DNA of 64,000 bases, from positions 62,001 to 126,000 of the forward strand of contig JAMXHR010000002.1 in NCBI GenBank assembly GCA_023955635.1. Direction: 5' to 3'. This stretch comes from Methanosarcina sp. ERenArc_MAG2. Its GTDB lineage: Archaea > Halobacteriota > Methanosarcinia > Methanosarcinales > Methanosarcinaceae. Positions within the stretch are counted from its first letter, which is position 1; every line of letters begins with the position of its first letter. The position numbers and the translations under genes were made by a program. Shown piece after piece: positions 19,315 through 28,900 of this stretch. Under the pieces are notes generated by a model. That model saw only the letters and a list, made by a program, of their open reading frames with translations. It did no database searches and was not told the DNA's origin.

Positions 19315-21018
19315 GACTTTCCGCAGATCTCTCCTCAAAAGTAGTATTTTTCACAATTTTTTCCCATCAACCTTATTATCTTGCCCTTAACTTCATCCAT
19401 GTTGGCAATTTGAGTTACCACTTTTGAGTCCACTTCCATTTTTACTTCTGTAATCTCTCTCATCAGCATAAAAGCCCACTTCAATGTGGGCTTTTGAGTT
19501 TGTTTCTTTACCTGGTCAGGTATTGTTTCCCCTGTTTCTTTTAGCCTTTCTCTTAGCTTCCATTCCGCTACCGAATAAACCATCAGAGTTAAGACCATTA
19601 CCATTGAGAGAGCTTCAATTCTTTGAGGTTTTTTCAAATAAACTTCGGAAACCCTGAAACTTTTATCCTTTATGAACCTGAACCCTTTTTCCACCTTACT
19701 CTGGTTCTTGTAATGTTCCAGCATCTTTTCAGCATCAAGAGTGAGGCCATTGCTCGCGATTATAAACCTTCCCTGATACTCTTTTTCATTCAGTGCAATT
19801 TCTTCGTTCCTGACTGCTTTTGCATTTACAACATAGTGGATGATAAGCTTTTCATCCTTCTTTGGCCTTCCTCTCCTGCCGTTTTCCCTTGTTGAAACCG
19901 TGGAAATCTCTACGGTTTCCAGCAAACAGTGCGGATTCTCTTTATTCCATCTTTCCAGGGCTGCTCTGGCATCCTCTTCACAGGCAAACTTTATCTTTTT
20001 TAGATCTTTGAGATCTTTCTGAGATTCCAGAACCTTCTTCTGGATTTTCATTTCAAAAGTAATGTCCTTTCTTTTCTGCATCTCAGTGGAGTGAACAACT
20101 ACCCATTTTTGCTCGATACCACCATATTCAACAATAGTTTCATAAAATGAATAGCGTGAGTCCTCTCCCTGTTTGAACTCAAGATCAGAAATCAACAAAT
20201 CTTTTGAAAGATTTAGGGTTGAAGGGACACGAGTAATCCACTTCATGCCTTTTCTCATTGATTTGATGTTATTGTCAGAGTATAGAGCACTGTCAGCTAT
20301 GTAATAAACATCATCAGGGAAAGTTATGTTTTCCTGAAGCTTTTTCATTGCCTCAATTATGATTTCTTTGTCTGATGCATTACCAGAGTAAGCTTTTGCA
20401 AATAACGGGATTCCATACTGATTTGTAATTATTCCAAGTCCAAAACGTTTCAGGTCATCTCTACCGTCTTTTGCATGACCGTATGTAATTTCGATGTCAA
20501 AACTGCCATCGATATGTTTGTAGTCACCATAAACGCTAAAATTAGTAGTGTCACTTTGGAGAAGTTGAGTCTTGATGTTCACAATTTCCATCATTTTCAA
20601 GGCAAGTTTCATGAAAAGTTGAGTAGAATCTGCTCCATATATCTCGTCAAGAGTTCGTCCTAAAACATCATCAGTAAGGTCAGACGCACTGATTCCTGAA
20701 CCAAGTAGCCTTTCAACAGGAAGAGTTTCAAAGTACTGAGAGTACATATAAAGGCGACTGTCAGTGAAACCAAGACAGTTGAGAATCATCGCCTTTACTA
20801 CAATAGAATGAGCTAACTTGTGCTGCCCAAGTTTGGGCAGCACTTCATCAATCACTTTTCCAATTTCAAGTTCATCATAAATACCAGAAACGATTCCGTG
20901 ATGATCAAGAGAACGTGTTGTAACAAACATAATGAATTCAGAGTCAAGATACGACATTTTAGATATTTATATATTAAGGAGGAAAATAGATAAATTAATC
21001 AGACATCTGCGGAAAGTC
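19315..21018 (-). mobile_element. IS1634-type insertion sequence, complete
   Basis: 1704 bp bounded by perfect 14-bp inverted repeats GACTTTCCGCAGAT (19315-19328) and ATCTGCGGAAAGTC (21005-21018). It carries one intact transposase gene and is the only IS here with no visible defect. Confidence 0.85.
19335..20957 (-). CDS. IS1634-family transposase
   Basis: 540-residue DDE transposase. The N-terminal DUF4277-like region (LDHHGIVSGIYDELEIGKVID, AMILNCLGFTDSRLYM) is followed by the catalytic core: LQSDTTNFSVYG (first Asp), DVYYIADSALYSDNN (second Asp) and HYKNQSKVEKGFRFIKDKSF (Glu). The C-terminus is VYSVAEWKLRERLK, also present as a fragment at 2761-3000. The gene fills the element and has no frameshift or internal stop, so it is the likeliest active transposase in the window. 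Confidence 0.9.
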   Translation of the reverse strand: MSYLDSEFIMFVTTRSLDHHGIVSGIYDELEIGKVIDEVLPKLGQHKLAHSIVVKAMILNCLGFTDSRLYMYSQYFETLPVERLLGSGISASDLTDDVLGRTLDEIYGADSTQLFMKLALKMMEIVNIKTQLLQSDTTNFSVYGDYKHIDGSFDIEITYGHAKDGRDDLKRFGLGIITNQYGIPLFAKAYSGNASDKEIIIEAMKKLQENITFPDDVYYIADSALYSDNNIKSMRKGMKWITRVPSTLNLSKDLLISDLEFKQGEDSRYSFYETIVEYGGIEQKWVVVHSTEMQKRKDITFEMKIQKKVLESQKDLKDLKKIKFACEEDARAALERWNKENPHCLLETVEISTVSTRENGRRGRPKKDEKLIIHYVVNAKAVRNEEIALNEKEYQGRFIIASNGLTLDAEKMLEHYKNQSKVEKGFRFIKDKSFRVSEVYLKKPQRIEALSMVMVLTLMVYSVAEWKLRERLKETGETIPDQVKKQTQKPTLKWAFMLMREITEVKMEVDSKVVTQIANMDEVKGKIIRLMGKNCEKYYF

Positions 21019-21092
21019 AGATAAAACAACATTTAAGCTAATAATGCTTCTATGCACTAAGAGAAAAATTAATGAAAAAAGGTTCCAAAAAG

Positions 21093-22632
21093 GTAATTAT
21101 TCAGGTATTGTCGGCGCTCCCTTAAGTGCCGCATAAAGTGAATCAATTATAGACATCATATTTTTCATTATTGTAGAAATGTATCCTCTGTTTCTACAGA
21201 AAGCATCCGCTCCTTGTGATGTCCTAAAAGATCCCGAGATCTTTTGCTGAACCCTTATCATCCTAAGATCTCTTTCTGCTTGATTGTTATCGAAAGGTAC
21301 TCTCAAGTCTGTAGCAAACCTCAGAATTTCCTCCTCGTATTTTATGAATCTGTCAAGTAGATTCTTTGCTTTACTTTGACGAGGTCTTCCTCTCTTTCCT
21401 TTTTGACATTTCAATCTTTTAGGCGGAGGATTTTCCTCAATTCCTTTCATTACGATTCTTCTGTATTTTTCTTTTAATGCTTCAATCTCTTTTCCTTCAA
21501 TTTTCTTTCCCAATTCCCTCATTTTATCTGCATATTTTTTAGATTCTGCAAGCAGATTACTCATCTCTTGAGCCCAATCTTGATTGAAATTATCATGAAT
21601 TCCTTTAAGTTCCCTCCTGAGATGTGCATTGCACATCGCATGTTTGCACATTGGATATTTGAAATAGGAACTCCAGAAGTCATGAGTCATTGTTCCCTGA
21701 TATTCTGGTAATATCCCCATTTTATCCATGGCTTTTGACCCTCGACTTCTATCATGGAAATAAAGGGTCCATTTAGCCGTAGAGACTACATGACACCAAT
21801 CATTATGGCTATTGACTCTCATTCCGGTTTCATCACCGTGGATAACATCTTCTTTGATCAATTGCTTCTTGATGTAATTGGTGAATTCTTTTAAATTGTA
21901 GAAACACTTATTTTCTGCCCTCTTTACCGTAGCTGGACTCATCCTCAATCCAAAAAGGTCCTTAAGCATCCTTGAAATTCGCCCATAAGGTATTAATTGA
22001 AAGTCCCGCAGGTAAACTGCAATTGCCAGAATCTTCTGACTATATTGAACAGGTTTTGTTACGTTTTCTGGAAAATCAGCCTTGTTTTTATAACCACAGT
22101 AAGGACATTTCTTGATCTCACTGCGATACTCAATAACTCTGAAATTTAAGGCAGGAAGATCAACTTCCTGCCGTTTCTCGTAACCATTTGATTCAGTCTC
22201 CTAAAGGCTGTAACCACAAAATTTACAGTTACACAGGCGAAGGTTTACGATTTCATGAGGAGAATCAAAAGTCTTTAGTGTAGATCCAGGATGTCCTTTC
22301 TGACCACCAGGACGTCTACCACTCTTTTTTCGTCATGTTGAGTTCTCTTCTGGAAAAAAGTATCGGTAGAAGGAGATCTATTACTATTTTGACTGTTTTG
22401 ATTCAAAAGAGCCTTTAGATTTCGAACTTCTTCTTTAAAAGCAATCAATTCAGTCTCAAGACTATTTATATGATCAAGAATAGCCTCTGGATTAGAGTGA
22501 CAGAGAAATAGAATTTCATCACGTTCCATAAAAAACACGAAATGAATGATTTTTATATTAACCAGTATGAAAATAATAAGCATTGAGTGTAGCAGAAAAA
22601 TAAGTTAGGAGCAAAGGTAGCTGATTAATTAC
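21093..22632 (-). mobile_element. IS66-type element A, copy 2
   Basis: 1540 bp with ends GTAATTATTCAGGTA (21093) and the complement of GTAATTAATCAGCTA (ending 22632). It is nearly identical to the interrupted copy at 3001-6518, in opposite orientation. It has no internal insertion. It lies just downstream of the IS1634 element and before a decayed surface protein gene. Confidence 0.85.
21097..22529 (-). pseudogene. IS66-type transposase A, copy 2 (frameshift and in-frame UAG)
   Basis: Same gene as copy 1 but uninterrupted: MERDEILFLCHSNPEAILDH from 22529, the LNQNSQNSNRSPSTD motif, then an A6 run near 22330 after which the frame shifts by -1 to KSGRRPGGQKGHPG. After the CNCKFCGYSL zinc segment comes TAG at 22201-22203 in frame, then ETESNGYEKRQEVDLPAL and the 290-residue catalytic part (HGDETGMRV, NNQAERDLRMIR). 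One extra A and readthrough of UAG would give a protein of about 478 residues. UAG could be read as pyrrolysine in this host. Confidence 0.8.
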
Positions 22633-22844
22633 GTACTTTTTAACACAATTCTGACTAAAACTATATTTATAATATGCAACTGTTCGGTGTATCGACCATA
22701 ACTTCAGTTACTCATATTTTGTACCCAATCCAAGCTTAAGCATGTGCTTTCCCTTCAAGCAGATGACGTGGAAATTAGTGGGCTTGAGATTACAAGAACA
22801 AAAGGCAGATATGCGTGAATCTATAAATGCAACCTATATTGATT

Positions 22845-23205
22845 AAGACAGTTGGTAAGATAACAGCCAGAGTCGAGGTGTTAAAAGAAAAATCATTAAT
22901 TGTCTCTGAGCAGCCCTCAGGCGAGGTCTGCAGGTCGTTAAATATCTGGGTCGGACGGTGGGTATGCAATCTCTGAGAATCTCGAAAATTTTACCATATA
23001 TTTCAAGGTTGAAAAATCCTGGATACAGGAAAAGAATATCAATAAATTTTCTATTACCCTCAACAGATACGACGACGGGAAATAGGAGCAATTACCAGTA
23101 AGCTTGTCAGAGGAAGATAACAGATTCCTGTATTTCACAGCGCAAACCCCCGGGTTCTTATTCTTTGCAACAACAGGTAAGAGTGAGGCGAAAGAAATGC
23201 AGTAA
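22845..23205 (+). pseudogene. PGF-pre-PGF domain protein remnant
   Basis: In shifting frames the sequence reads GKITARVEVLKEKSLIV, RSLNIWVG, NLENFTIYFKVEKSWIQEKN, LNRYDDGKW, LSEEDNRFLYFTAQTPGFLFFATTGKS. This order matches the PGF-pre-PGF domain of the intact protein at 16984 (SFNIWIDNA, VDFKVEKTWLIKNN, MYEGGKWVEVPV, FVYFTAEVSEYSTFAI). Several frameshifts and stops break it. Upstream parts are lost next to the IS66 end. Confidence 0.75.
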
Positions 23206-23606
23206 CTGATTCATAGCCTGCATCGGAATCTAACGACCTTAACAGAGAAAATAATGACATTATAAATAGGTTAACTATTTAAAGAGCACTTGAAAAAGAG
23301 CAAGCGTACGCTTATCTGGATTTGAAACGGTTTACGGGGTTATTTCCCTTATTTATCTACAAAAAAAGTAAAACCGGGAAATTAAGGCCCCCTCTGTGAA
23401 ATAACTTATGCAATTTTATATACTGTATAGGGTCCTCTTAAATTCACCATCAAACTGAAGATTCTTTCTCTTTTTTCCACTAATTAAGGCAATTAATGGT
23501 TTCCCCAGAAAAAGTACATCTTATTTTTTACTTAAATTCCAATTAAAGTCGCATAAAATGTAAATTTTATTGAGGAGGACTTAAAACCCTCCTCTGGTGA
23601 TAAAAT
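23206..23606. other. Non-coding stretch
   Basis: AT-rich DNA between a surface-protein remnant and a transposase remnant. No gene or matched repeat seen. Confidence 0.3.
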
Positions 23607-24080
23607 ATGGAAGCTCCGCTTATTCCAGTAAACGAAGATTTCAAATGGAAATTATTATCTGAAATATTAAATGTTTTCGGTTTTAGATCTTGCAGACAAA
23701 TACTTACGAAGAGGGACATCCTGCCCCTCTCAAAAATCAGTTCCTGCTCTTAAAATCGTATTTTTGAGCATGTTTTTTCCTGTGAGATCTTCTATGCTAT
23801 TAGGGAATTGAAAGAAAGGGAAAGCTTGAGAACCTTTTTAAAAATCAGTTCAGTACTCACTGAAAAGGAAATTTATGGCCTTCTTAGTAAATATGAACCC
23901 CAATAGTTTACTGATTTTGTTTTCGAATTATTGAATGATTTATGCCCTAAAAGAAAAAGTGGGTCAAGAAGCATTGTAATTGACAGTACTGACATAAACC
24001 TCAATTTGAACTGATATACTAAAAATTTCTGATTAATAAAGCAAATGTACCAGAATCTAAAATTTATTAGAGAAAGAAAT
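23607..24080 (+). pseudogene. DDE transposase remnant, N-terminal half
   Basis: Starts with ATG 23607 (MEAPLIPVNEDFKWKLLSEI), followed in broken frames by FGFRSCRQILTKRDILPLSK, a helical middle, and SGSRSIVIDSTDINLNLN, which is the first catalytic Asp region of an IS4/ISH-like transposase. Stops and frameshifts interrupt it, and the rest of the catalytic domain is missing after about 24080. Confidence 0.6.
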
Positions 24081-24166
24081 TACAAGCCTTCGCTGAATAA
24101 AGAAATAAAGAGGGGACTATCTTATTTAAGAGAGTATGATTTTTTTTTAATTATTATAGATAGGTT

Positions 24167-24182
24167 TATATATTTTAAGTGA
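24167..24182 (+). promoter_or_regulatory. TATA box for the zinc-ribbon gene
   Basis: GGTTTATATATTTTAAG is a good archaeal TATA match about 145 bp before the ATG at 24318. If used, the transcript has a leader of about 110-120 bases, long for Methanosarcina and AT-rich. Confidence 0.5.
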
Positions 24183-24317
24183 TATGTGTGTGTGTTGATA
24201 AATAAAGAGACGTATAATCATCTGTTATTAAAAACCAATTTTTGTTTTTAATCAAAGAGTTCTATACAATCTTATTTTTAAACAATTAACTAACAACTAA
24301 AACAAGGTGAAACAAAT

Positions 24318-24512
24318 ATGGCTTTTAATGACAGAAACTTCAGAGGAAATTCTAATTCTAATTTCGGTGCTCCAAGAGAAATGCACAAGACAACCTGTTC
24401 AGACTGTAAAGCTGAGACAGAAGTGCCTTTCAAACCTGACCCCGAAAGACCGGTTTACTGTAGAGAGTGTCTTCCTAATCACAGAACACCCAGAGAAAAT
24501 AACAGATACTAA
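24318..24512 (+). CDS. CxxC-x17-CxxC zinc-ribbon protein
   Basis: 64 residues. A low-complexity N-terminus (FNDRNFRGNSNSNFGAP) precedes a zinc ribbon with CSDC, exactly 17 residues, then CREC, including VPFKPDPERPVYCREC. This is the CxxC-x17-CxxC domain common in methanogens. The Arg/Asn/Gly-rich ends suggest nucleic-acid binding. GGTGAAACAAAT places a good ribosome site before the ATG. The 5' leader is long, as seen in cold-shock-type genes, but the role is not known. Confidence 0.85.
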   Translation: MAFNDRNFRGNSNSNFGAPREMHKTTCSDCKAETEVPFKPDPERPVYCRECLPNHRTPRENNRY

Positions 24513-24574
24513 GTGTAATTTGTGTAATTAGATTTACATAAACACTTATTTCTTTTCCACTTTTTTAATACACT

Positions 24575-24715
24575 ATAAGCCCGAATATACTTTTTTCTTA
24601 ACTTATGAGCTTTTGCAGTTTGTGAAGGAGAACTTTCCAGGACTGATCAGTTTTGCTCTTATCGATAAGTCTTCGAGGGGACTATTTTCTAATTAACGTG
24701 AAAATTTGTTAATTG
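24575..24715 (+). repeat. Intergenic repeat family R, degenerate copy R0
   Basis: TTTTGCAGTTTGTGAAGGAG, then CTTTCCAGGaCTGATCAG, then GTGAAAATTTGTTAATTGAATTC. Only the right part of the family consensus is present. It lies immediately upstream of copy R1. Confidence 0.5.
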
Positions 24716-24739
24716 AATTCTAATTCTCTTAGAACTAGC

Positions 24740-24915
24740 TGAAACTGGACCGCCGAATAAGAAAAGAACGTTTTTTTCGGCCCTTTGTAACTCATTTGAA
24801 ATATATTTTTTCCTGCAGGCGGTCTACTTAAATCTTCCCCAAATACTTTTGTTACGAATAAGAAGTAAAAGAGCTGTGATTTTTGAGATTTAAGGGAAAA
24901 AACACTTTATAGGTA
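24740..24915 (+). repeat. Intergenic repeat family R, copy R1
   Basis: GAAACTGGACCGCCGAAT, then GAAATATATTTTTTCCTGC, GGCGGTCTACTTAAATCTTCC and a weaker right part. GACCGCC and GGCGGTC are complementary arms. It precedes the small membrane protein gene at 25074. Confidence 0.65.
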
Positions 24916-25073
24916 AGTGCAGTTCTATTGTCAACAATAAATTTCCCTTGAAATCATTACATGCAAATATAATTTTTGAACAAGCTCTACATTAACTCTA
25001 TTTTCAAAAGCATTCCACGATAAATATTACTAACCTATCCTATTGTTTTAACTCAGGAAAAGGAATGAAATCC

Positions 25074-25331
25074 ATGGCAAATATTATTATAATGCGCGTT
25101 CCAGAAGACAAATTGCGGCAAGAAATAGAATACAAAGTTCTTGATGGTTGGAAGCTGAGAAAAAAGAATGAAAACATCGCTGTTTTAACTCAACAGAGTA
25201 AATGGGAGAACTTGCTTATTTATGTAGCTTTAGCACTGTTAACGCTAGAATCTTTGTATATTATTTACTATTGTATTAAGGGAAAAAGAATTAAGAAATT
25301 AAAAGGAGAATCATTAGACTTCCTATTGTGA
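25074..25331 (+). CDS. Small single-span membrane protein of unknown function
   Basis: 85 residues from ATG 25074 (MANIIIMRVPEDKLRQEIEY). A soluble N-terminal part ends in NIAVLTQQSKWENLL, followed by one membrane helix (about residues 47-66, LIYVALALLTLESLYIIYY) and a basic tail (KGKRIKKLKGE). I preferred this ATG over 25065 because the GGAAAAGGA ribosome site would overlap the latter. No family recognised. Repeat R1 lies 160 bp upstream. Confidence 0.55.
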   Translation: MANIIIMRVPEDKLRQEIEYKVLDGWKLRKKNENIAVLTQQSKWENLLIYVALALLTLESLYIIYYCIKGKRIKKLKGESLDFLL

Positions 25332-25660
25332 AGAAAATCTATAATACTATAAGGTTCAAGGCAAACCGGCTTTTGGTTAGTTCGAAAAATTTTTCAAATA
25401 GGCATGAAGAATGAAAAGTTGAAAGAAAAGGATGAAAGGAATGAGTCATTTTAGTGAAAAATCCTCCCAAAATTGGAGTATATTAATGAAGTTCCAAATT
25501 TGGCGCTGAAAATTTTACAATGGCTAACTATTAGCTACTTTTACGACTCTATCCTATCTGATCAATCCTTCCGATCAATCCTTTATCCCATAAGGCGAGA
25601 ATACCTCTTCCTCAAAACTCTGAGCTTTGTGAAGAGTTTACGGAGAGGTAGTTGACTCAC

Positions 25661-26722
25661 TTATTCATCCAGAAGAACAACAGGTTTGATCAGATCTCTT
25701 GGTTTTTCTTTCATGAGCATGAGAGCTTCTTTCATTTTGTCGAATCCTTCGAATACGTGGGTGACCATTTTTTCTGGTTTTATTCTTCCATAGGTACATA
25801 GGTCTGCCATTCTTTCCATTCTCAGACGACCTCCGGTTGTCAGGCCACCACGTATGTCTTTATGAGACATACCCGACCCCCATTCAATACGTGGAATAGG
25901 AAGTATATCTCCGGTTCCGAAGTAGTTGACGTTTGATACCGTGCCCCCAGGTTTTACAATTTTGACTGCATCTGAAATTGTGTTTTCATTTCCTCCTGCT
26001 ATGATTACAGAATCCACACCTTTTCCATTCATCTTTTCAAGAATCTGTTCAACAATTCCACCCTTTCTGTAATCAATAGTTTCAGATGCTCCATATTCCA
26101 GAGCAAGATCAACAGTGACTTTTCGACTTCCTACTGCAATGAGCCTACCTGCACCAAGAATAGATGCACCTGCCACTGCCATCAGACCAACAGGGCCAAT
26201 TCCTATGACTGCAACTGTAGAGCCCGTTTTAATATTTGCCATTTCTGCACCCTGTATTCCAGTAGTTGCCATATCTGATAGCATGACAGCTTGTTCGAGG
26301 GGCATTCCTTTTGGAAGTAGAGCTAAATTCATATCTGCATCATTTACATGGAAACATTCTGCAAAGACTCCACTTTTGAAGTTTGAAAACTTCCATCCAG
26401 AAAGCATTCCATTTGAGTGCATAGGCATTCCATCCTGTGCCTCCATGGATCGCCAGTCAGGTGTAATTGCAGGAACAATTACTTTATCACCTGGTTTGAA
26501 GTCTTTGACCTCTGATCCGATTTCTTCTATAACACCTACAGCTTCGTGTCCTAAAATCATGTTTTTGCGGTCTCCAAGCGCACCTTCCCAGACTGTATGA
26601 ATATCTGATGTACACGGCGCGACCGCAAGAGGCTTCACGATTGCATCATATGGGCCTGCAGAAGGCCTTTCAGTATCAATCCAGCCTACTTTTCCAATTT
26701 CAAGCATTGCAAATCCTTTCAT
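25661..26722 (-). CDS. NADP-dependent secondary alcohol (isopropanol) dehydrogenase
   Basis: Zinc-dependent medium-chain dehydrogenase of 353 residues, close to the Thermoanaerobacter/Clostridium secondary alcohol dehydrogenases. The catalytic zinc ligands are at the expected places: Cys37 (VAPCTSD), His59-Glu60 (LGHEAVG) and Asp150 (LSDMATTG). The Rossmann motif is GIGPVGL. Gly198-Ser199-Arg200 and Tyr218 match the NADP-specificity residues of the Thermoanaerobacter enzyme. Some methanogens oxidise 2-propanol this way with F420 or NADP. It stands alone with its own promoter region at 26723-26780. Confidence 0.9.
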   Translation of the reverse strand: MKGFAMLEIGKVGWIDTERPSAGPYDAIVKPLAVAPCTSDIHTVWEGALGDRKNMILGHEAVGVIEEIGSEVKDFKPGDKVIVPAITPDWRSMEAQDGMPMHSNGMLSGWKFSNFKSGVFAECFHVNDADMNLALLPKGMPLEQAVMLSDMATTGIQGAEMANIKTGSTVAVIGIGPVGLMAVAGASILGAGRLIAVGSRKVTVDLALEYGASETIDYRKGGIVEQILEKMNGKGVDSVIIAGGNENTISDAVKIVKPGGTVSNVNYFGTGDILPIPRIEWGSGMSHKDIRGGLTTGGRLRMERMADLCTYGRIKPEKMVTHVFEGFDKMKEALMLMKEKPRDLIKPVVLLDE

Positions 26723-26844
26723 ATTATTACACCAACCTTTCCAAAATAATTATTTTTCAACGTATTATATAGTAACCCGCATATTAATCTGCTGTAGTGG
26801 TATTTATAATTACTAAGGATGGAAACTTGAGTTTTAGTTTCAAT

Positions 26845-27050
26845 TCAATTCAGTTAAAATATATTTTTTCTGCCGACGGTCTGCTTAAATCTTCCCCGAA
26901 TCCTTTTGAAAAAAATAAAGAACTAAAAACCCATGATTTTTGCAGATTTATATGGAGCACTTTTCAGAGCTGTATAGATTAAAGTGATTCTTTTCTTTTG
27001 GGGGCGGTTTTCAGATTTAAGTGAAAACCTGTCAACTGAATTCTGTTTTC
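26845..27050 (+). repeat. Intergenic repeat family R, copy R2
   Basis: CAATTCAGTTAAAATATATT, CTGCCGACGGTCTGCTTAAATC, GATTTTTGCAGATTTATA, GGAGCACTTTtCAGaGC and the right-hand GTGAAAACCTGTCAACTGAATT. It lies upstream of hicB. Confidence 0.75.
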
Positions 27051-27120
27051 GTGTAATATATCCAAATGTTAAATCCTTTCACCCATACAAATTTAAGCAA
27101 AAAGCCTTATAATCGGTTTT

Positions 27121-27339
27121 ATGCGGTTCAAAATTATTCTTGAGGAAGATGAAGAAGTTGGGGGATTTGTTGCCAGCTGCCCAGGTTTGCCAGGCTGTTT
27201 TTCTCAGGGAGATACAGTAGAAGAAGCTATTGAAAATATTAAAGAAGCGATTCAGGCATCCCTGGAGTCCCTGGCAGAAGATGAACTGCAGGAATGCATT
27301 GGGAAGTCCTCCTGCAGAGTAGTTGATGTGGTTGCTTAA
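27121..27339 (+). CDS. hicB: HicB-like antitoxin
   Basis: 72 residues with the HicB fold signature: an N-terminal strand MRFKIILEEDEEVGGFVA, then SCPGLPGCFSQGDTVEEAIENIKEAI, which matches the typical P-GL-GC-S-G-T-EEA-NI-EAI pattern. HicB neutralises the HicA mRNA interferase and usually represses the operon. This version ends after the RNase-H-like domain, without a separate DNA-binding domain. The stop abuts the hicA start (TAAATG), so translation is coupled. Confidence 0.85.
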   Translation: MRFKIILEEDEEVGGFVASCPGLPGCFSQGDTVEEAIENIKEAIQASLESLAEDELQECIGKSSCRVVDVVA

Positions 27340-27564
27340 ATGTCTGGACTTCCTGTAATTTCCGGGATGCAGGCAATTAAAGCCTTTTCCAAAGTTGGCT
27401 GGCTCCCTCACCGGCAGGTAGGAAGTCACGTTGTTCTGAGAACAGAAGGTTCAAAAGTTACGCTGACTGTCCCGAAGCACAAAGAACTGAAGTCGGGCCT
27501 TTTAAGGAATTTGATAAAAGCTTCAGGGCTGACTGTGGAAGAATTCGAAGCTCTTTTGGAGTAA
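27340..27564 (+). CDS. hicA: HicA-like mRNA interferase toxin
   Basis: 74 residues with the double-stranded-RNA-binding-like HicA fold: LPVISGMQAIKAFSKVGW, then RQVGSHVVLRTEGSKVTLTVPKHKELKSGLLRNLIK. The catalytic His is in GSHVVL, as in other HicA proteins, and KHKEL is conserved. It follows hicB directly, so the order is antitoxin then toxin. Intact by sequence. Confidence 0.88.
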   Translation: MSGLPVISGMQAIKAFSKVGWLPHRQVGSHVVLRTEGSKVTLTVPKHKELKSGLLRNLIKASGLTVEEFEALLE

Positions 27565-27668
27565 GACTTCTCTGGGTTCAACCACTTGTTTTTCGTGTGT
27601 ATCCTTATTTCAGAATATATATCCGAAAGCAGGCTCTTAAATACAAACCGATAGTATTTTCCCTTTTT

Positions 27669-27945
27669 CAATTCAGTTAAAATATATTTTTCCTGCCGGT
27701 GGTCTGCTAAATCTTCCCCGAATAGATTCGTTAAAGAAAAGGGTTAAGAAAGAAGAAATAAAAACCCGTGATTTTTGCAGATTTAGAAGGGGCACTTTGC
27801 AGGGCTTCTTTAGATTAAGCGATTCTTTTCTTTTGGAGTGCTGTTTTCAGATTATAGTGAAACTGTTAACTGATTCTGAATCTAATGAGTTTTAAGAAAT
27901 TGGACCGCAGAATACAATATGAAAATCTTTTCTCATCACCAACTC
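27669..27945 (+). repeat. Intergenic repeat family R, copy R3
   Basis: CAATTCAGTTAAAATATATT, CTGCCGGTGGTCTGCTAAATC, ACCCGTGATTTTTGCAGATT, GGGGCACTTTGCAGGGCTT, then GAAATTGGACCGCAGAATAC at the right end. It lies between hicA and the next MITE. Confidence 0.75.
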
Positions 27946-27952
27946 AATTTAC

Positions 27953-28078
27953 GAGCTAATCAAAACTCAAAATTATTTGTCAAATATCAAATTATAGACA
28001 ATCAATCGAGCTTCAGATTATGAAGTGAGTCTGAAGACTCATACCTGTGTAGTAACAAAATTGGTTTTGGATAAACTC
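27953..28078. repeat. MITE family 3 (GAGC-TATCCCAAAA type), copy 1
   Basis: Ends GAGCTAATCAAAACT and the complement of GAGTTTATCCAAAACC. About 126 bp and degenerate. Same family as 28901, 29617, 34982 and 60803; the ends resemble the left end of the IS5-type remnant at 42444. Confidence 0.55.
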
Positions 28079-28187
28079 AATTACAAAACCGGGTATTTAT
28101 ATAATAGCTTCAATAATTCTATATAAATTACCAATTTATGTATGATCAGAGATTGGCAATTTATATGTGGAAATTGGGGGCATACAA

Positions 28188-28517
28188 ATGATAGAAATAA
28201 CAAACAGAGCTGCTACAGAGCTTAAATCTTTATTAGACATAGAAGGGATCGCGCAACCAGCGATACGGATCTATATAACTGGATCAAGTGCAGATGTTAA
28301 ATATGGATTAGCAGTTGCTGATAACATAAATGAATATGATGTAATCACGGAGAATAATGGTATTAAAATCGTCATGTCACCAGATGTGGCGGCCGGCTTT
28401 TCTGATGGTAGTATTGATTTCATGGTTGACAGAACAGGTAAAAATTTCATAATACAAAATGCTGACTCTGGTACCTGTGACAATTGCGAAGAATGTAACA
28501 TATGCGATGCAGAGTAA
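28188..28517 (+). CDS. HesB/IscA-like iron-sulfur protein with C-terminal cysteine cluster
   Basis: 109 residues from ATG 28188 behind TTGGGGGC. The A-type fold is clear (MIEITNRAATELKSLLDIEG, AIRIYITGSSADVKYGLAVAD, DGSIDFMVDRTGKNFIIQNA). The usual Cys in the middle loop is absent, and the C-terminal CGCG-type motif is replaced by CDNCEECNIC, four cysteines in CxxCxxCxxC spacing. It may bind a metal or cluster differently from canonical IscA. Repeat R3 and a MITE lie upstream. Confidence 0.8.
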   Translation: MIEITNRAATELKSLLDIEGIAQPAIRIYITGSSADVKYGLAVADNINEYDVITENNGIKIVMSPDVAAGFSDGSIDFMVDRTGKNFIIQNADSGTCDNCEECNICDAE

Positions 28518-28602
28518 CATTTTGAGCAAGTTTAATGAACGCAATGACCACATTCTTCTGACTCGTACAACGCCTGTCTGGAGGAATCACAGTGGTTATC
28601 TC

Positions 28603-28634
28603 AGTCAAATACCCTGCAGCTTGCTGCGGGGATA
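28603..28634. repeat. GC-rich hairpin
   Basis: CCCTGCAGC-TT-GCTGCGGGG, a near-perfect stem within AAATACC...GGATAG. It resembles the hairpin at 40905-40945 in reverse. It lies about 90 bp after the HesB-like gene and could act as a terminator or be an IS200-type end. Confidence 0.5.
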
Positions 28635-28680
28635 GACGACTACGCCGATAACCGTTGTTAACTAATCGCTTTACATTTTT

Positions 28681-28880
28681 AGCTCCAAATATATTTTTCC
28701 TGCCGGTTGTCTGTTAAATCTTCCACGAATAGATTTACTAAAGAAAGGGGTTAAGAAATAAGAACCAAAAACCCGTGATTTTTGCAGATTTAGAAGGAGC
28801 ACTTTGCAGGGCTGTATTTTAGATTAAAGTAATCTTTTCCTTTTGAGAGTTTTTTTGATTGAAGTGAACTTTTCTTCGAC
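28681..28880 (+). repeat. Intergenic repeat family R, copy R4
   Basis: CCAAATATATTTTTCCTGCC, GGTTGTCTGTTAAATCTTCC, AAAGGGGTTAAG, CCCGTGATTTTTGCAGATTT, GGAGCACTTTGCAGGGCTG. It precedes a MITE and the PII gene. Confidence 0.75.
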
Positions 28881-28900
28881 AACAAAATCAATTAAAATAT

